A DNA stretch of 25,717 nucleotides. Source: Saprospiraceae bacterium (lineage in GTDB: Bacteria > Bacteroidota > Bacteroidia > Chitinophagales > Saprospiraceae). The stretch is taken from NCBI GenBank assembly GCA_023300835.1, contig JALZVB010000081.1, forward strand, positions 1 to 25,717, read 5' to 3'. Within the stretch, counting starts at the first letter, position 1. Each line of letters begins with the position of its first letter. Shown one piece after another: positions 1 through 8,241 of the stretch. A program made the position numbers and the translations under genes. The notes below the pieces were generated by a model. That model had not been told where the DNA came from, ran no database searches, and saw only the letters and a list, made by a program, of their open reading frames with translations.

Positions 1-2936
1 GGAAAAAACAATTGAACGATTGTTCCTTGTTGTATTCCCTCATCGGTGGAACGCTGTGAGTTTACTTTCATAATCTGCTTATGATCTTTTTTATATAAAA
101 GCTGTAACCTTTCTTTTATAATTTTTATTGCTGTAGGTCTTGTAACCTGATTTTCTTCTATTGAATCTGGATCAAAACCTTTGCCATTATCTTTTACAGA
201 AACTATAAGTGATTCCCCTTCTAAAGAAAAGGTCACCTCAATCCATCCACTAGTTTCTCCTTCTTGAAAACCATGTTTTATAGCATTTTCTGCAAGCGGC
301 TGAATGATGAGAGATGGAATTTTCATTCTACTATCTACTTCGGGTTCAATTTTAATATTAAAGTCAAACTTGTCTCGGAACCTCATCCTCTCCAATTCTA
401 AGTAAGTTTTAAGAAACTCAACTTCTCGGTCTATTGTTATAAACTCCAATTTGGATAGCTCTAAACTACTCCTCATTAATGTTGCAAACCGAGAAAGCAA
501 ATAATTAGCTTCCTCTGGTTCATTGTTGAAAACGTAATTCTGAATAGAATTCAAAGCATTGTATATGAAGTGCGGGTTCATTTGGTTTCTTAATGCATTT
601 AACTCCGCTTCTTTGGTTTTAAATATGGCCTCCTTTAGTTTTTGCTTTTGCCATTCTTTTTCAGCAAGCCTGTTTTCTCTTCTTTTATGAACCATAAATC
701 CTATCAATAGTACTGCCAAAAGAGAGCATAACTTGAATAAGATTGCGTCTGTAAAATGCTGATTAATCTTAAATTCATATTCGGCAGGCTTTTCTGCCCA
801 TTCTCCATATTTGTTTTGGGCAGTTACGATAAACTTATAACATCCGGGGTTAAGGTTGGTGTACTGTACGTATCTACCTGATGTACTTGTCCAAGTGGTG
901 TCTTGATTTTCACCTACCAAACAATATTTATAGAAAGGTACATTTCTGTCCTTACTGAATGATACACCTGTGTAGTAGAAGTTAATGTCATTCTTATCAT
1001 GATCAAATTCTTTGAATTCATAACTAGATTGAATCGTATGTGAAACAGTGATTGAATCGAAAAACACATTCGTTTCTATTTGTTTTTTTTCAAGATCCTT
1101 AGGATCAAAACTACATATCCCCTTTTCTGTAGAAACCCATAGTTCTCCGTTGAACGGGGTTATATCTAATATATAATCAGATAAGATGCCATCAGTAGTG
1201 TTGATCATTATAGAACTCGTTACTGTTAAAGAATCTAAGTTTTCCATTTCATACTCTATACGTTCTATGCCTTTGTTTGTACCAAACCAGATTGTGTTTT
1301 CATCAAAATAAATGCAGTGGCCTAGGGCCGTGGAATTTGAGCTGATTTGTCTTGCTGTGTGGTCGTGCTTGTTGAATAAAACTAGGCCTTTGCCTACTGT
1401 GGCTAAGAGAATAAGGTTGGAGTTGAAGTTTTGGATGTCTGACATTCTGATGTCTAGGAGTGGTGACGTGTTGATATGTTTAATATTGAAGTCTAATGGA
1501 TTAAATGAAGAGAGGCCATTACTTGTGATCAACCATACTAAAGAATCATTTTCTTCCAAGAAGCCATATGTGTATGAAATAGATCTATGTTTATTGTGCG
1601 AACTGAATACCGTTCCATAGCTTTTATCAATCATATAAAAACCATGAGTTCCTCTCAAAAAATATCCATTTTTTAATTCTAGGACTACTCTTCCTGAGCC
1701 ATATTTGTTTCGTGAGTCATTATCTATTGTAAACTTATCTTTAGAAATCCTTAGTTTTGAAAGGTTGGGTAGTAGTAGGTTGTCTCCATTGTTAGAAAAA
1801 TTAGGAAAAAAAACATCCACTCTATCCATTATAGTATATACCAAATTTAGATTCTTATTATAAAACCTTATTCCTTTTCCGTCTTGAATTCCACATATTA
1901 AATAACCTTCAAAAGAATCTAACTTGACTACTTTATTATTAGACGTAGAATTGTGTTTAAAGTTATAAACTTGAAAAGACGCAATAAAAAACAAACCTTG
2001 TTGTGTAGAAACCCAGAAGTTATTGTTGATGTCATTGAAAACATTTGTAACAATTACATTGTCGAAATATTTGTTAATTAATTGCTTTGTTGTTGTATCA
2101 TAAACTAGTAGTCCTTCATTAGTACACAATAAGAGTTTGTTATTATCTAACTTCATCTTATTTATGCTTAACGGAATACTATCTATTAAAAAGGTCTCAT
2201 TATTAGAAAAGTATTTTATTTCTGAAAAATGACCTTTTAGCGTACTTCTTGCGCTGGATATTTTATGTTTTGTTCTTCTATCTAAAGAATAAACTATAGT
2301 TTTTTTATTTCGATCGTATAAATTGTTGAATTTTTTAAAAGCTTTAAAGTATACAAACTTGTATTTGTTTTCTATTGATATCTCGTCATTGATATCTCTC
2401 AGTTCTAATGTGTCTTCTGGAAAAAGGTTAATAGTTGAATCATTTAGGTCAAAAGAATAAACTTCAGGATAAGCTTTGTGTCGATATGATGGCTTTAAAT
2501 ATAATACGTACCGAGATGTTGATTCTAATTGAACTATATCTAATACCCACTCCAAATTATTAACCTCTTTAAGCCCCTTATTAACCAGCGGCTGTATAAA
2601 TCGCTCACCATCATAATATGTCAACATCCCATTGGCCCCGCAGAACCATAGGTTACCTACATTGTCTTTGATGATTTCAAAGTTGGTGTTATCGACCAAC
2701 CCATCCTTAGTAGAATAATTTTTAAACTCGTATCCGTTGTAGCAACTTACCCCACGGTCGGTGGTAACCCAGATCTGGCCTTTGTCATCTTCTTCTATAT
2801 CATAAATTTCATTACTAGGTAATCCGTCTTCGATACCATAAACGATATGATATGGATCTTGCCCAATCACTTGATCAGTTACCCAGGCAAACAATATAAC
2901 GATAAGAGTCGTCCTATATAAAAATGAAATTGTCAA
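1..2936 (-). CDS. LytS-type sensor histidine kinase with two-component propeller (3' end cut by window edge)
   Basis: The minus-strand frame stays open from a TTG at 2936 to the window edge in every stretch I translated (978 codons). A hydrophobic start (about residues 5-20) suggests export of the propeller part. Propeller repeats follow, e.g. GIEDGLPSNEIYDIEED, GNLWFCGANG, NTIWFGTNKGIE and GELWVSTEKGI. A Y_Y_Y-type domain comes next (about 630-725), then one membrane helix (about 732-750) and a His_kinase domain with H-box NQMNPHFIYNALNSIQNYVF (phospho-acceptor His789), N-box AENAIKHGF and G-box DNGKGF. The last visible residues, GTIVQLFF, match the usual end of this kinase type, so only a few residues are missing. 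The family senses an extracellular signal and phosphorylates a LytTR-type regulator, likely just beyond the edge. No in-frame ATG exists near the start; TTG is my choice. It begins 14 bp after the DUF819 stop, so co-transcription is likely. Confidence 0.88.
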   Translation of the reverse strand, partial: MTISFLYRTTLIVILFAWVTDQVIGQDPYHIVYGIEDGLPSNEIYDIEEDDKGQIWVTTDRGVSCYNGYEFKNYSTKDGLVDNTNFEIIKDNVGNLWFCGANGMLTYYDGERFIQPLVNKGLKEVNNLEWVLDIVQLESTSRYVLYLKPSYRHKAYPEVYSFDLNDSTINLFPEDTLELRDINDEISIENKYKFVYFKAFKKFNNLYDRNKKTIVYSLDRRTKHKISSARSTLKGHFSEIKYFSNNETFLIDSIPLSINKMKLDNNKLLLCTNEGLLVYDTTTKQLINKYFDNVIVTNVFNDINNNFWVSTQQGLFFIASFQVYNFKHNSTSNNKVVKLDSFEGYLICGIQDGKGIRFYNKNLNLVYTIMDRVDVFFPNFSNNGDNLLLPNLSKLRISKDKFTIDNDSRNKYGSGRVVLELKNGYFLRGTHGFYMIDKSYGTVFSSHNKHRSISYTYGFLEENDSLVWLITSNGLSSFNPLDFNIKHINTSPLLDIRMSDIQNFNSNLILLATVGKGLVLFNKHDHTARQISSNSTALGHCIYFDENTIWFGTNKGIERIEYEMENLDSLTVTSSIMINTTDGILSDYILDITPFNGELWVSTEKGICSFDPKDLEKKQIETNVFFDSITVSHTIQSSYEFKEFDHDKNDINFYYTGVSFSKDRNVPFYKYCLVGENQDTTWTSTSGRYVQYTNLNPGCYKFIVTAQNKYGEWAEKPAEYEFKINQHFTDAILFKLCSLLAVLLIGFMVHKRRENRLAEKEWQKQKLKEAIFKTKEAELNALRNQMNPHFIYNALNSIQNYVFNNEPEEANYLLSRFATLMRSSLELSKLEFITIDREVEFLKTYLELERMRFRDKFDFNIKIEPEVDSRMKIPSLIIQPLAENAIKHGFQEGETSGWIEVTFSLEGESLIVSVKDNGKGFDPDSIEENQVTRPTAIKIIKERLQLLYKKDHKQIMKVNSQRSTDEGIQQGTIVQLFF

Positions 2937-2950
2937 TACTTTAGCGTTTA

Positions 2951-4348
2951 TTAGGTGCTGACGGCTTGCATCAATGTTGCACAAATTATGGCCCCATAGG
3001 TTCCCAGTGCATACCCTAACACAGCCATCAAAACGCCAACAGGAGCTAAACTCGGGTCAAAGGCAGCAGCAACAATGGGTGCAGACGCAGCACCACCTAC
3101 ATTGGCTTGACTACCTACCGCAACAAAGAAAAACGGCGCTTTAATAAGCTTAGCTACCAATAACAATAAAGTAACATGAACGAGCATCCAAATAATTCCT
3201 ACGGCAAATAAACCTAAATTATTGAGAACCTCCCCTAAGTTCATTTTCATTCCTATGGTAACCACAAGTATGTAGATAAAAATTGAACCCCAACGAGAAG
3301 CGCCTATGCCTTCTAGTTTCCTGAATCTTGTGAACGAAATGGCAAACCCGAAAGTTGTTGCAATAACAATGAGCCAAAAGAAATGTGACATCAATGAGTT
3401 AAGTCGCAACGAGTTGAGTTGATCTTTAAACCCTGACATATAAGGCGACAAAATATCAGCTCCCAAATGTGCCAAACCTACCCCGCCAAACGCTATTGCT
3501 AACAAAACAAATAGGCCTGAAGTCGTTGGCATCTTAGAAATGCTGGCTCTGTATTCTTCGACCTTATCCTTTAGTGCTAATATAGAGCTGTTATCTGCTT
3601 TTAGATATTTGTCTATTTTATCTGATCTGCTCGCACCGAATAACAAGAAACCCATCCATATGTTAGCGACTACAATGTCAACAATAATCATGGTTCCAAA
3701 CAAGTTATCCTTTACTTCAAATATTTCCTTCATGGCAGTCTGATTAGCACCACCACCTATCCACGAACCCGCTACTGTAGAAAAGCCCCTCCAGATATCT
3801 TCTGGCGAACCACCTATCAGATCTGGTGCAATAGCACTGACAATAAATAAAGCGATAGGACCACCTAAGATAATTCCTAAGGTTGCTGTTAAAAACATAA
3901 TTATCGCCTTAGGACCTAAGTTTTTAATCCCTTTGATATCTATACTGAGACACAATAAGACCAAACTTGCCGGCAATAAATATCGAGATGCGACATAATA
4001 TAATTGAGAATGTCTCTGAAAGGATTTGTAGGCATCTTTTGGAACACCGTTTTCACTTAGAAAGCTTGTTATCCCGTCATAACTTAAACCAGCTGGTAGG
4101 TTAAGTTTATATTGAGAAACCAAATCCATTACTCCACCATCATACCAATGTGGTGCAATAAGCCCTAATGGCCAATACAATAGTGCGGGAATAAAATAAG
4201 CCAATAAAAGTCCCGGAACATAAGTGTAGAACTTCTTCCATCCAGGCGTATCTAGCGAGGAAGTATGGAATATAACAGCCAATACGACTAATAGTATTCC
4301 TAAAACTACTGCATCACTTGTAAAAACGGGGCTCAGTGCTAAAAACAT
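2951..4348 (-). CDS. DUF819 family multi-spanning membrane protein (putative transporter, YjcL-like)
   Basis: This 465-residue protein is hydrophobic along most of its length, with roughly ten to twelve membrane helices and no signal peptide beyond the first helix (about residues 10-28). Glycine/alanine-rich segments such as GSWIGGGANQTAMKEIF and VGSQANVGGAASAPIVAAAF are typical of the DUF819 family, which has two related halves resembling secondary-transporter repeats. The substrate is unknown and I do not assign one. The ATG start is well placed in front of the first helix. The gene is the first of an apparent two-gene unit with the propeller sensor kinase 14 bp downstream. Just upstream of the start codon lies a 10-bp inverted repeat (4351-4396) that could fold in the mRNA leader. 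The family call is fairly secure; the transport role is inference. Confidence 0.87.
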   Translation of the reverse strand: MFLALSPVFTSDAVVLGILLVVLAVIFHTSSLDTPGWKKFYTYVPGLLLAYFIPALLYWPLGLIAPHWYDGGVMDLVSQYKLNLPAGLSYDGITSFLSENGVPKDAYKSFQRHSQLYYVASRYLLPASLVLLCLSIDIKGIKNLGPKAIIMFLTATLGIILGGPIALFIVSAIAPDLIGGSPEDIWRGFSTVAGSWIGGGANQTAMKEIFEVKDNLFGTMIIVDIVVANIWMGFLLFGASRSDKIDKYLKADNSSILALKDKVEEYRASISKMPTTSGLFVLLAIAFGGVGLAHLGADILSPYMSGFKDQLNSLRLNSLMSHFFWLIVIATTFGFAISFTRFRKLEGIGASRWGSIFIYILVVTIGMKMNLGEVLNNLGLFAVGIIWMLVHVTLLLLVAKLIKAPFFFVAVGSQANVGGAASAPIVAAAFDPSLAPVGVLMAVLGYALGTYGAIICATLMQAVST

Positions 4349-4350
4349 AG

Positions 4351-4396
4351 TTTGTTATCTTTTTGGTAAAACCATATAGGGATTGAAGATAACAAA
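4351..4396 (-). repeat. 10-bp inverted repeat directly upstream of the DUF819 start codon
   Basis: TTTGTTATCT (4351-4360) and AGATAACAAA (4387-4396) are perfect reverse complements with a 26-base loop. In the minus-strand mRNA the second arm ends two bases before the ATG, so a leader transcript could form a stem over the ribosome entry site. A related TTATCT also occurs at 4433-4440. The repeat could instead be a protein-binding operator. Function is inference. Confidence 0.5.
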
Positions 4397-4441
4397 TTGT
4401 CATTAAGCTGTCACAGCTATTTATGTACGAAAACAAGTTAT

Positions 4442-4466
4442 CTCTAATCTAGGTTATCAATTAGAG
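4442..4466 (-). terminator. weak hairpin over the stop codon of the Asp-box lipoprotein gene
   Basis: CTCTAAT (4442-4448) and ATTAGAG (4460-4466) form a perfect 7-bp stem with an 11-base loop, spanning the stop codon of the minus-strand gene. It is followed on that strand by ATAACTTGTTTTCG, which is only a poor U-tract. It may act as a weak terminator or 3' stabiliser; the stem is AT-rich. Confidence 0.3.
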
Positions 4467-5787
4467 CCGTCCATATACTGAGTTTCCCTTTGTTCAATTG
4501 TGTCCAGATCGGTCTTACTCTGCCATCAATAACACTGATGTCGTTATAATCCCCAAAAAACACGGATGCAGAGGGAATAAAAGAAGTATCGTTGATCTTA
4601 ATGTTTTCAAAAGATGTCCCCCCATCTTTTGAAACAGCTAGGTAAGTATCAGTAGAGAAATCTTCATGGGCTCGGCGGTCATAGAAAACAACATATATGT
4701 AACCCGTAGATTCATCGACGTCCATCCAACTGAGAAACTGATGCTTTCCTGGTACATCATTATTCACTCTTATGGGTTCTGACCATGATTCTCCTTCGTT
4801 CTCTGATTTGGCTATCCATATATCTGTATCATCTATACCGTTACGTTGGTCACCCCAGTTGACATAGATCGTTCCTTTATAGGGAGAATCTGATCTGTCG
4901 ACAGCGGTAACAGGCATACCATTGCATCTACTCAATCCCGGTATGTCAATAACCCAACCTTCTGGCTGGTCAGAAACAATAAGGTCTTCCTCCAACCATG
5001 TTTTTCCTTTATCATATGATTTATCAAAATATATTTTTTCATTAAAGGCCCAGGCTACATAGATTTGTCCATCAGGACCAACACAAGGCACCGCGCCTTC
5101 TGTTGTATTGTCTTCATCTAGACAGTCTCCTTCTCTCTGACTCAGTACAACTGGATCTGTCCATTTCTCTCCTGTATCTGTTGATCTAGAGAACAAGATT
5201 CTTGACCTATGTTCTTCTAGAGGGCTATCATATAAATCAAACTCTGTCCATGTCACATATATATCATTCGTCTTCGGATCTATGGCTAACCAATGCTTGT
5301 CTTGATCTTTAGGGGATCTGGGTAATGTGTAGGAGCCATCACTCCATGAGATGCCGCCATCAGTGGATTTCTGGAAGACAATTCTATCTAGAAATGATGT
5401 GTCAGCATATGCTCTTCCGTTGGGATTGGAAAGGTGGGCATAGAAAAAATTGCCTTGATAATCAGCCTGTATAACGGGGTCTCCATAAACACCATAACTT
5501 GACCTCAATTTATCCTTTTCCCATGTTACACCACCATCATCAGAAAAGTAAACCCGATCTAATATAGCACCAGCGACTATGTTATCAGGATTAGTCGGGT
5601 TGATGGCTATCGAAGGTTCACAGGGACCATAAAGCGTGCCTTGATCTATCTTAATCGCTTGGATAACAAGGTCAGTGTCCGTGTTTATGGTGGTCTCAAT
5701 AGTGTCTTCTAGTGAAACAATTGTTTTTGGGCTACAACCCAAAAAGAAAAAAAAGGCCAATAGTGTTAAAGTCTCTGAATATCTCAT
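4444..5787 (-). CDS. Asp-box (BNR) beta-propeller lipoprotein, sialidase-like fold
   Basis: I chose the ATG at 5787 because it gives a compact lipoprotein signal, MRYSETLTLLAFFFFLGC, with the lipid-carrying Cys at residue 18; an upstream in-frame ATG at 5835 would add 16 residues before the signal. The mature part contains six Asp-box motifs: SDDGGVTW, STDGGISW, STDTGEKW, SYDKGKTW, SENEGESW and SKDGGTSF. This is the signature of a six-bladed sialidase-type propeller. I do not see the N-terminal Arg-Ile-Pro motif that carries a catalytic arginine in true sialidases, so an enzyme call is not justified. It probably sits on the cell surface or in the outer membrane as a binding or scaffold protein. 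It diverges from the Kelch/T9SS gene at 5879, another propeller, so the two could share a surface-related role. Confidence 0.75.
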   Translation of the reverse strand: MRYSETLTLLAFFFFLGCSPKTIVSLEDTIETTINTDTDLVIQAIKIDQGTLYGPCEPSIAINPTNPDNIVAGAILDRVYFSDDGGVTWEKDKLRSSYGVYGDPVIQADYQGNFFYAHLSNPNGRAYADTSFLDRIVFQKSTDGGISWSDGSYTLPRSPKDQDKHWLAIDPKTNDIYVTWTEFDLYDSPLEEHRSRILFSRSTDTGEKWTDPVVLSQREGDCLDEDNTTEGAVPCVGPDGQIYVAWAFNEKIYFDKSYDKGKTWLEEDLIVSDQPEGWVIDIPGLSRCNGMPVTAVDRSDSPYKGTIYVNWGDQRNGIDDTDIWIAKSENEGESWSEPIRVNNDVPGKHQFLSWMDVDESTGYIYVVFYDRRAHEDFSTDTYLAVSKDGGTSFENIKINDTSFIPSASVFFGDYNDISVIDGRVRPIWTQLNKGKLSIWTALIDNLD

Positions 5788-5847
5788 CTTATTAATAATG
5801 CTATTTATGATATGGGGTCGCAAAATAAGAATCATTGTTTATTATTC

Positions 5848-5855
5848 TAACTTTG
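5848..5855 (+). promoter_or_regulatory. Bacteroidota -7 element TAACTTTG upstream of the Kelch gene
   Basis: TAACTTTG matches TAnnTTTG exactly. No TTG-like -33 element sits at the usual distance. Transcription would begin near 5861, about 18 bases before the ATG at 5879 and 60 before the alternative ATG at 5921. Confidence 0.4.
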
Positions 5856-5878
5856 GATAATTACTCATACCTAATGAC

Positions 5879-7258
5879 ATGAAGATTATGCCGTTCTCTT
5901 ATCTAAACGATAACCCACTAATGTCCTTTTTTGATGTTTTCTATAAAGTATACACTAGTGTCTTATTAATAATCATTGTGACATGTACTGGACTTTTTTC
6001 TCAGAATTGGTCACTCAACGAATTGTCTCCTTTGCCACAACCCATATCTAATAATGCCGTAACGTCTGGAGTTGTTGATGGGAAAACATATGTTTATAGT
6101 TTTGGTGGAATAGACAGTACCAAGTTATTTTCTGGGATACAACTCAGTGCATATAGGTATGATGTCAGTGCTGACTTGTGGGAAACATTAGACCCAATGC
6201 CTGACCCAAGAGGAGGTAAAATTGCCTCTAGTGCAGATCGTATCGGCGATACTATATATATCGTGGGTGGGTACCACGTTGCAGCTAACCTATTTGAAAC
6301 AACCTCAAGTGTTGTGCATCGTTTTGACATTCAAACCAATAGATTTATTGAAGATGCCGCTAGACTTCCTGTTGCCATAGACGATCAAACACAGGTCGTT
6401 CACAATGGAAAATTATACGTGATCTCAGGTTGGAGTGTGAATACTAATCGCAGAAATGTACAAATATATGATCCCACTACAAATACATGGGACAGGGCTA
6501 ATCTTTTGGAAAACAATAACGACTATAAGGTTTTTGGGTCTTCTGGGACAGTAATAAACAATGATATCTATTATTATGGCGGTGCAACCTTAGCGGGCGA
6601 TTTTGAAGGTAGTAATGTGCTGCGTAAGGGTACTATTAATCCTGACAATCCACTTGATATAGAGTGGTCACTAATCACACCAGATATCAGTCCCATAGGT
6701 TATCGTACAGCAGCCGTTACGACAGGTAGCCTCATTCATTTTGTTGGTGGTTCTAATACAACTTATAATTTTAACGGTATAGCGTACAATGGATCAGGAG
6801 GCGTCTCTCCTTCTGAAACCATATTAACCTATGACCCTACGATTCCAGGCGAGTGGAATATTAATTCTATTCCTAAACTTCCGATGGACCTTCGTAGTAT
6901 TGCTCCTGTTGATGAAAATGCATTTATCATAGCCGGCGGAATGGAAACGGAACAAAAAGTCAGTGACAAAACTTACCTACTTACTTATATAGGCGAACCC
7001 AACGCTACTCTAGATAACAACAATATTCTCAATCTTTCTATTAGCCCAAATCCCGTAGGAGATGAACTCAATGTATTGATTACTGAATCGATAATAGATA
7101 TGAAGATATCAAACAGTCGAGGCCTAGAAGTTTTTTCAAGCCCTACAAGTGGAACCGATGTTAAACTTGATATAGCTGCATGGGAGAGTGGCATATATTA
7201 TCTTCGTTATAAAAACAAACTGGGTCAAACGTTTTCTCAATCATTTTTTAAACTCTAA
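5879..7258 (+). CDS. secreted Kelch-repeat beta-propeller with type IX secretion sorting domain
   Basis: The 459-residue product has an N-terminal signal: counted from an internal ATG at 5921, MSFFDVFYKVYTS is followed by the hydrophobic stretch VLLIIIVTC and a probable cleavage after LFSQ. The longer start at 5879 lies 18 bases from a predicted transcription start and is kept here, but 5921 gives a more normal signal peptide. The body holds Kelch-like blades (YVYSFGGID, DTIYIVGGYH, GKLYVISGWS, NDIYYYGGAT, SLIHFVGGS, NAFIIAGGME), each followed by a Y/FD-W type strand such as YDPTTNTWDRA. The last 75 or so residues, starting LNLSISPNPVGDELNV and ending SFFKL, are a type A T9SS C-terminal sorting domain. 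The protein is therefore expected to cross the outer membrane through the type IX system and stay surface-bound or be released. Its ligand is unknown; resemblance to Kelch sialate mutarotases is only fold-level. Confidence 0.83.
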   Translation: MKIMPFSYLNDNPLMSFFDVFYKVYTSVLLIIIVTCTGLFSQNWSLNELSPLPQPISNNAVTSGVVDGKTYVYSFGGIDSTKLFSGIQLSAYRYDVSADLWETLDPMPDPRGGKIASSADRIGDTIYIVGGYHVAANLFETTSSVVHRFDIQTNRFIEDAARLPVAIDDQTQVVHNGKLYVISGWSVNTNRRNVQIYDPTTNTWDRANLLENNNDYKVFGSSGTVINNDIYYYGGATLAGDFEGSNVLRKGTINPDNPLDIEWSLITPDISPIGYRTAAVTTGSLIHFVGGSNTTYNFNGIAYNGSGGVSPSETILTYDPTIPGEWNINSIPKLPMDLRSIAPVDENAFIIAGGMETEQKVSDKTYLLTYIGEPNATLDNNNILNLSISPNPVGDELNVLITESIIDMKISNSRGLEVFSSPTSGTDVKLDIAAWESGIYYLRYKNKLGQTFSQSFFKL

Positions 7259-7271
7259 CTATAGAATTGTC

Positions 7272-7730
7272 ATGATAGACTCTGCCCGATGTACCATGCT
7301 GATAAGAAGACCCATTGAGGAAGTCTATGAGGCCTTTATAAACCCAGAAGTTACCAGTATGTTCTGGTTCACTGCAGGGTCTGGAAAATTAATAGAAGGC
7401 GAAAGTGTCACATGGTCTTGGGAGACCTACAACCTAACTATTCCAGTAGAGGTTATTAGGGTTGTTCCTAACGAAAACATTGTTGTCAATTGGGGAGAAG
7501 GGAGAATGAAATCTACTGTAGCTTGGGAGTTCAAGTCACTAGGGGATTCTAAAACCTTTGTAACTATTATCAACTCCAATTTCAAATTAACACCGAAAGA
7601 ACTCTCTCTCCAAATAGTGGATTCCACTGGCGGATTCACAATGGTCCTGGCAGGATGCAAAGCATGGCTTGAACACTTTGTACAGTTAAACCTTGTCGCA
7701 GACAAACTTCCTGAAGAGCTGAGGCGTTAA
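7272..7730 (+). CDS. SRPBCC / AHSA1-like START-fold protein
   Basis: Starting at the ATG at 7272 (14 bp after the Kelch stop) gives 152 residues that open MIDSARCTMLIRRPIEEVYEAF, the typical first strand and helix of the SRPBCC helix-grip fold. FWFTAGSGKLIEGESVTWSWE and ENIVVNWGEG then match AHSA1-like (activator of Hsp90 ATPase homologue) proteins. The longer frame from 7188 would overlap the Kelch gene by 71 bases and adds residues unlike the family, so I reject it. The protein is cytosolic and should bind a small hydrophobic ligand in its cavity; the real ligand is unknown. Close spacing suggests it shares the Kelch transcript, though a functional link between a cytosolic SRPBCC protein and a secreted propeller is not obvious. 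Confidence 0.8.
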   Translation: MIDSARCTMLIRRPIEEVYEAFINPEVTSMFWFTAGSGKLIEGESVTWSWETYNLTIPVEVIRVVPNENIVVNWGEGRMKSTVAWEFKSLGDSKTFVTIINSNFKLTPKELSLQIVDSTGGFTMVLAGCKAWLEHFVQLNLVADKLPEELRR

Positions 7731-7746
7731 CGATTTCCGTCAGTCA

Positions 7747-7790
7747 ATTCTAAATGAAGCATGAGTCTAAACCTCTTCAGGTTTTAGAAT
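7747..7790 (+). repeat. two competing hairpins before the TfoX-like gene
   Basis: The segment near 7779-7790 can pair in two exclusive ways: TTTAGAAT (7783-7790) with ATTCTAAA (7747-7754), or AGGTTTTAGA (7779-7788) with TCTAAACCT (7766-7774, one bulged base, CTTC loop). The repeated TCTAAA causes this. There is no T-run after either form, so it is not a standard terminator. Any switching role is speculation. Confidence 0.35.
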
Positions 7791-7835
7791 GATTCCCGAA
7801 TAGTCTATATTTAAGTTTTTACCAATATTTTTCAT

Positions 7836-8216
7836 ATGGCCTTTGACGAATATCAAGCAGAGCGGATTACACGTATATTCCAAGACAAAAAAGCAAGTTT
7901 CTTCACTAAGAAGATGATGGGCGGTCTATGTTTTATGGTGAATGATAAAATGGCTTGTGCCGTTCATTACGACAAAAAGAAAGAGACAGACCTACTCATG
8001 GCTAGAATAGGGGAGCTGGCTGAGCCAACGGCTAGAAAGAAACTGGGATGTGTGCCCATGGATTTTACGGGTAGACCTATGAAAGGTTATGTGTTTGTAA
8101 TGCCTGAGGGCTGGGACACAGATATAGATTTAGAATACTGGATAGATTTGGTTCTTGATTTTAATCCTTTGGCGAAAGTCAGTAAGAAAAGAAAGAAAAA
8201 GGTTGAATATTTCTAG
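7836..8216 (+). CDS. TfoX/Sxy N-terminal domain family protein
   Basis: This 126-residue protein consists of one TfoX_N domain. Seen in the sequence: FFTKKMMGGLCFMVNDKMACAVH near the start (the family's core 'GG..F..ng...a....' strand pair), then TDLLMARIGE, MDFTGRPMKGYVFVMPEGW and a helix ending in WIDLVLDFNPLAKVSKKRKKK. Only the N-terminal domain is present; the C-terminal TfoX domain of proteobacterial competence regulators is absent. Stand-alone TfoX_N proteins are common in Bacteroidota and their function is not established, so a competence role should not be assumed. The lysine-rich tail is typical of such proteins. The gene lies 105 bp downstream of the SRPBCC gene and 25 bp upstream of the membrane protein at 8242, suggesting a transcript with the latter. 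Confidence 0.82.
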   Translation: MAFDEYQAERITRIFQDKKASFFTKKMMGGLCFMVNDKMACAVHYDKKKETDLLMARIGELAEPTARKKLGCVPMDFTGRPMKGYVFVMPEGWDTDIDLEYWIDLVLDFNPLAKVSKKRKKKVEYF

Positions 8217-8241
8217 CGTATCAACATCAGGAAAAGGTAGA

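Noticed and set aside
1312..1620. A 102-codon plus-strand open frame
   Set aside because: It is antisense to the propeller sensor kinase, whose frame is intact there and shows clear propeller motifs; no recognisable protein features.
7188..7271. Upstream start for the SRPBCC protein
   Set aside because: It would overlap the end of the Kelch/T9SS gene by 71 bases and add residues foreign to the family.
8155..8241. TTG start extending the DUF6056-like gene into the TfoX-like gene
   Set aside because: The added residues are the lysine-rich shadow of the overlapping gene; ATG at 8242 precedes the first membrane helix directly.
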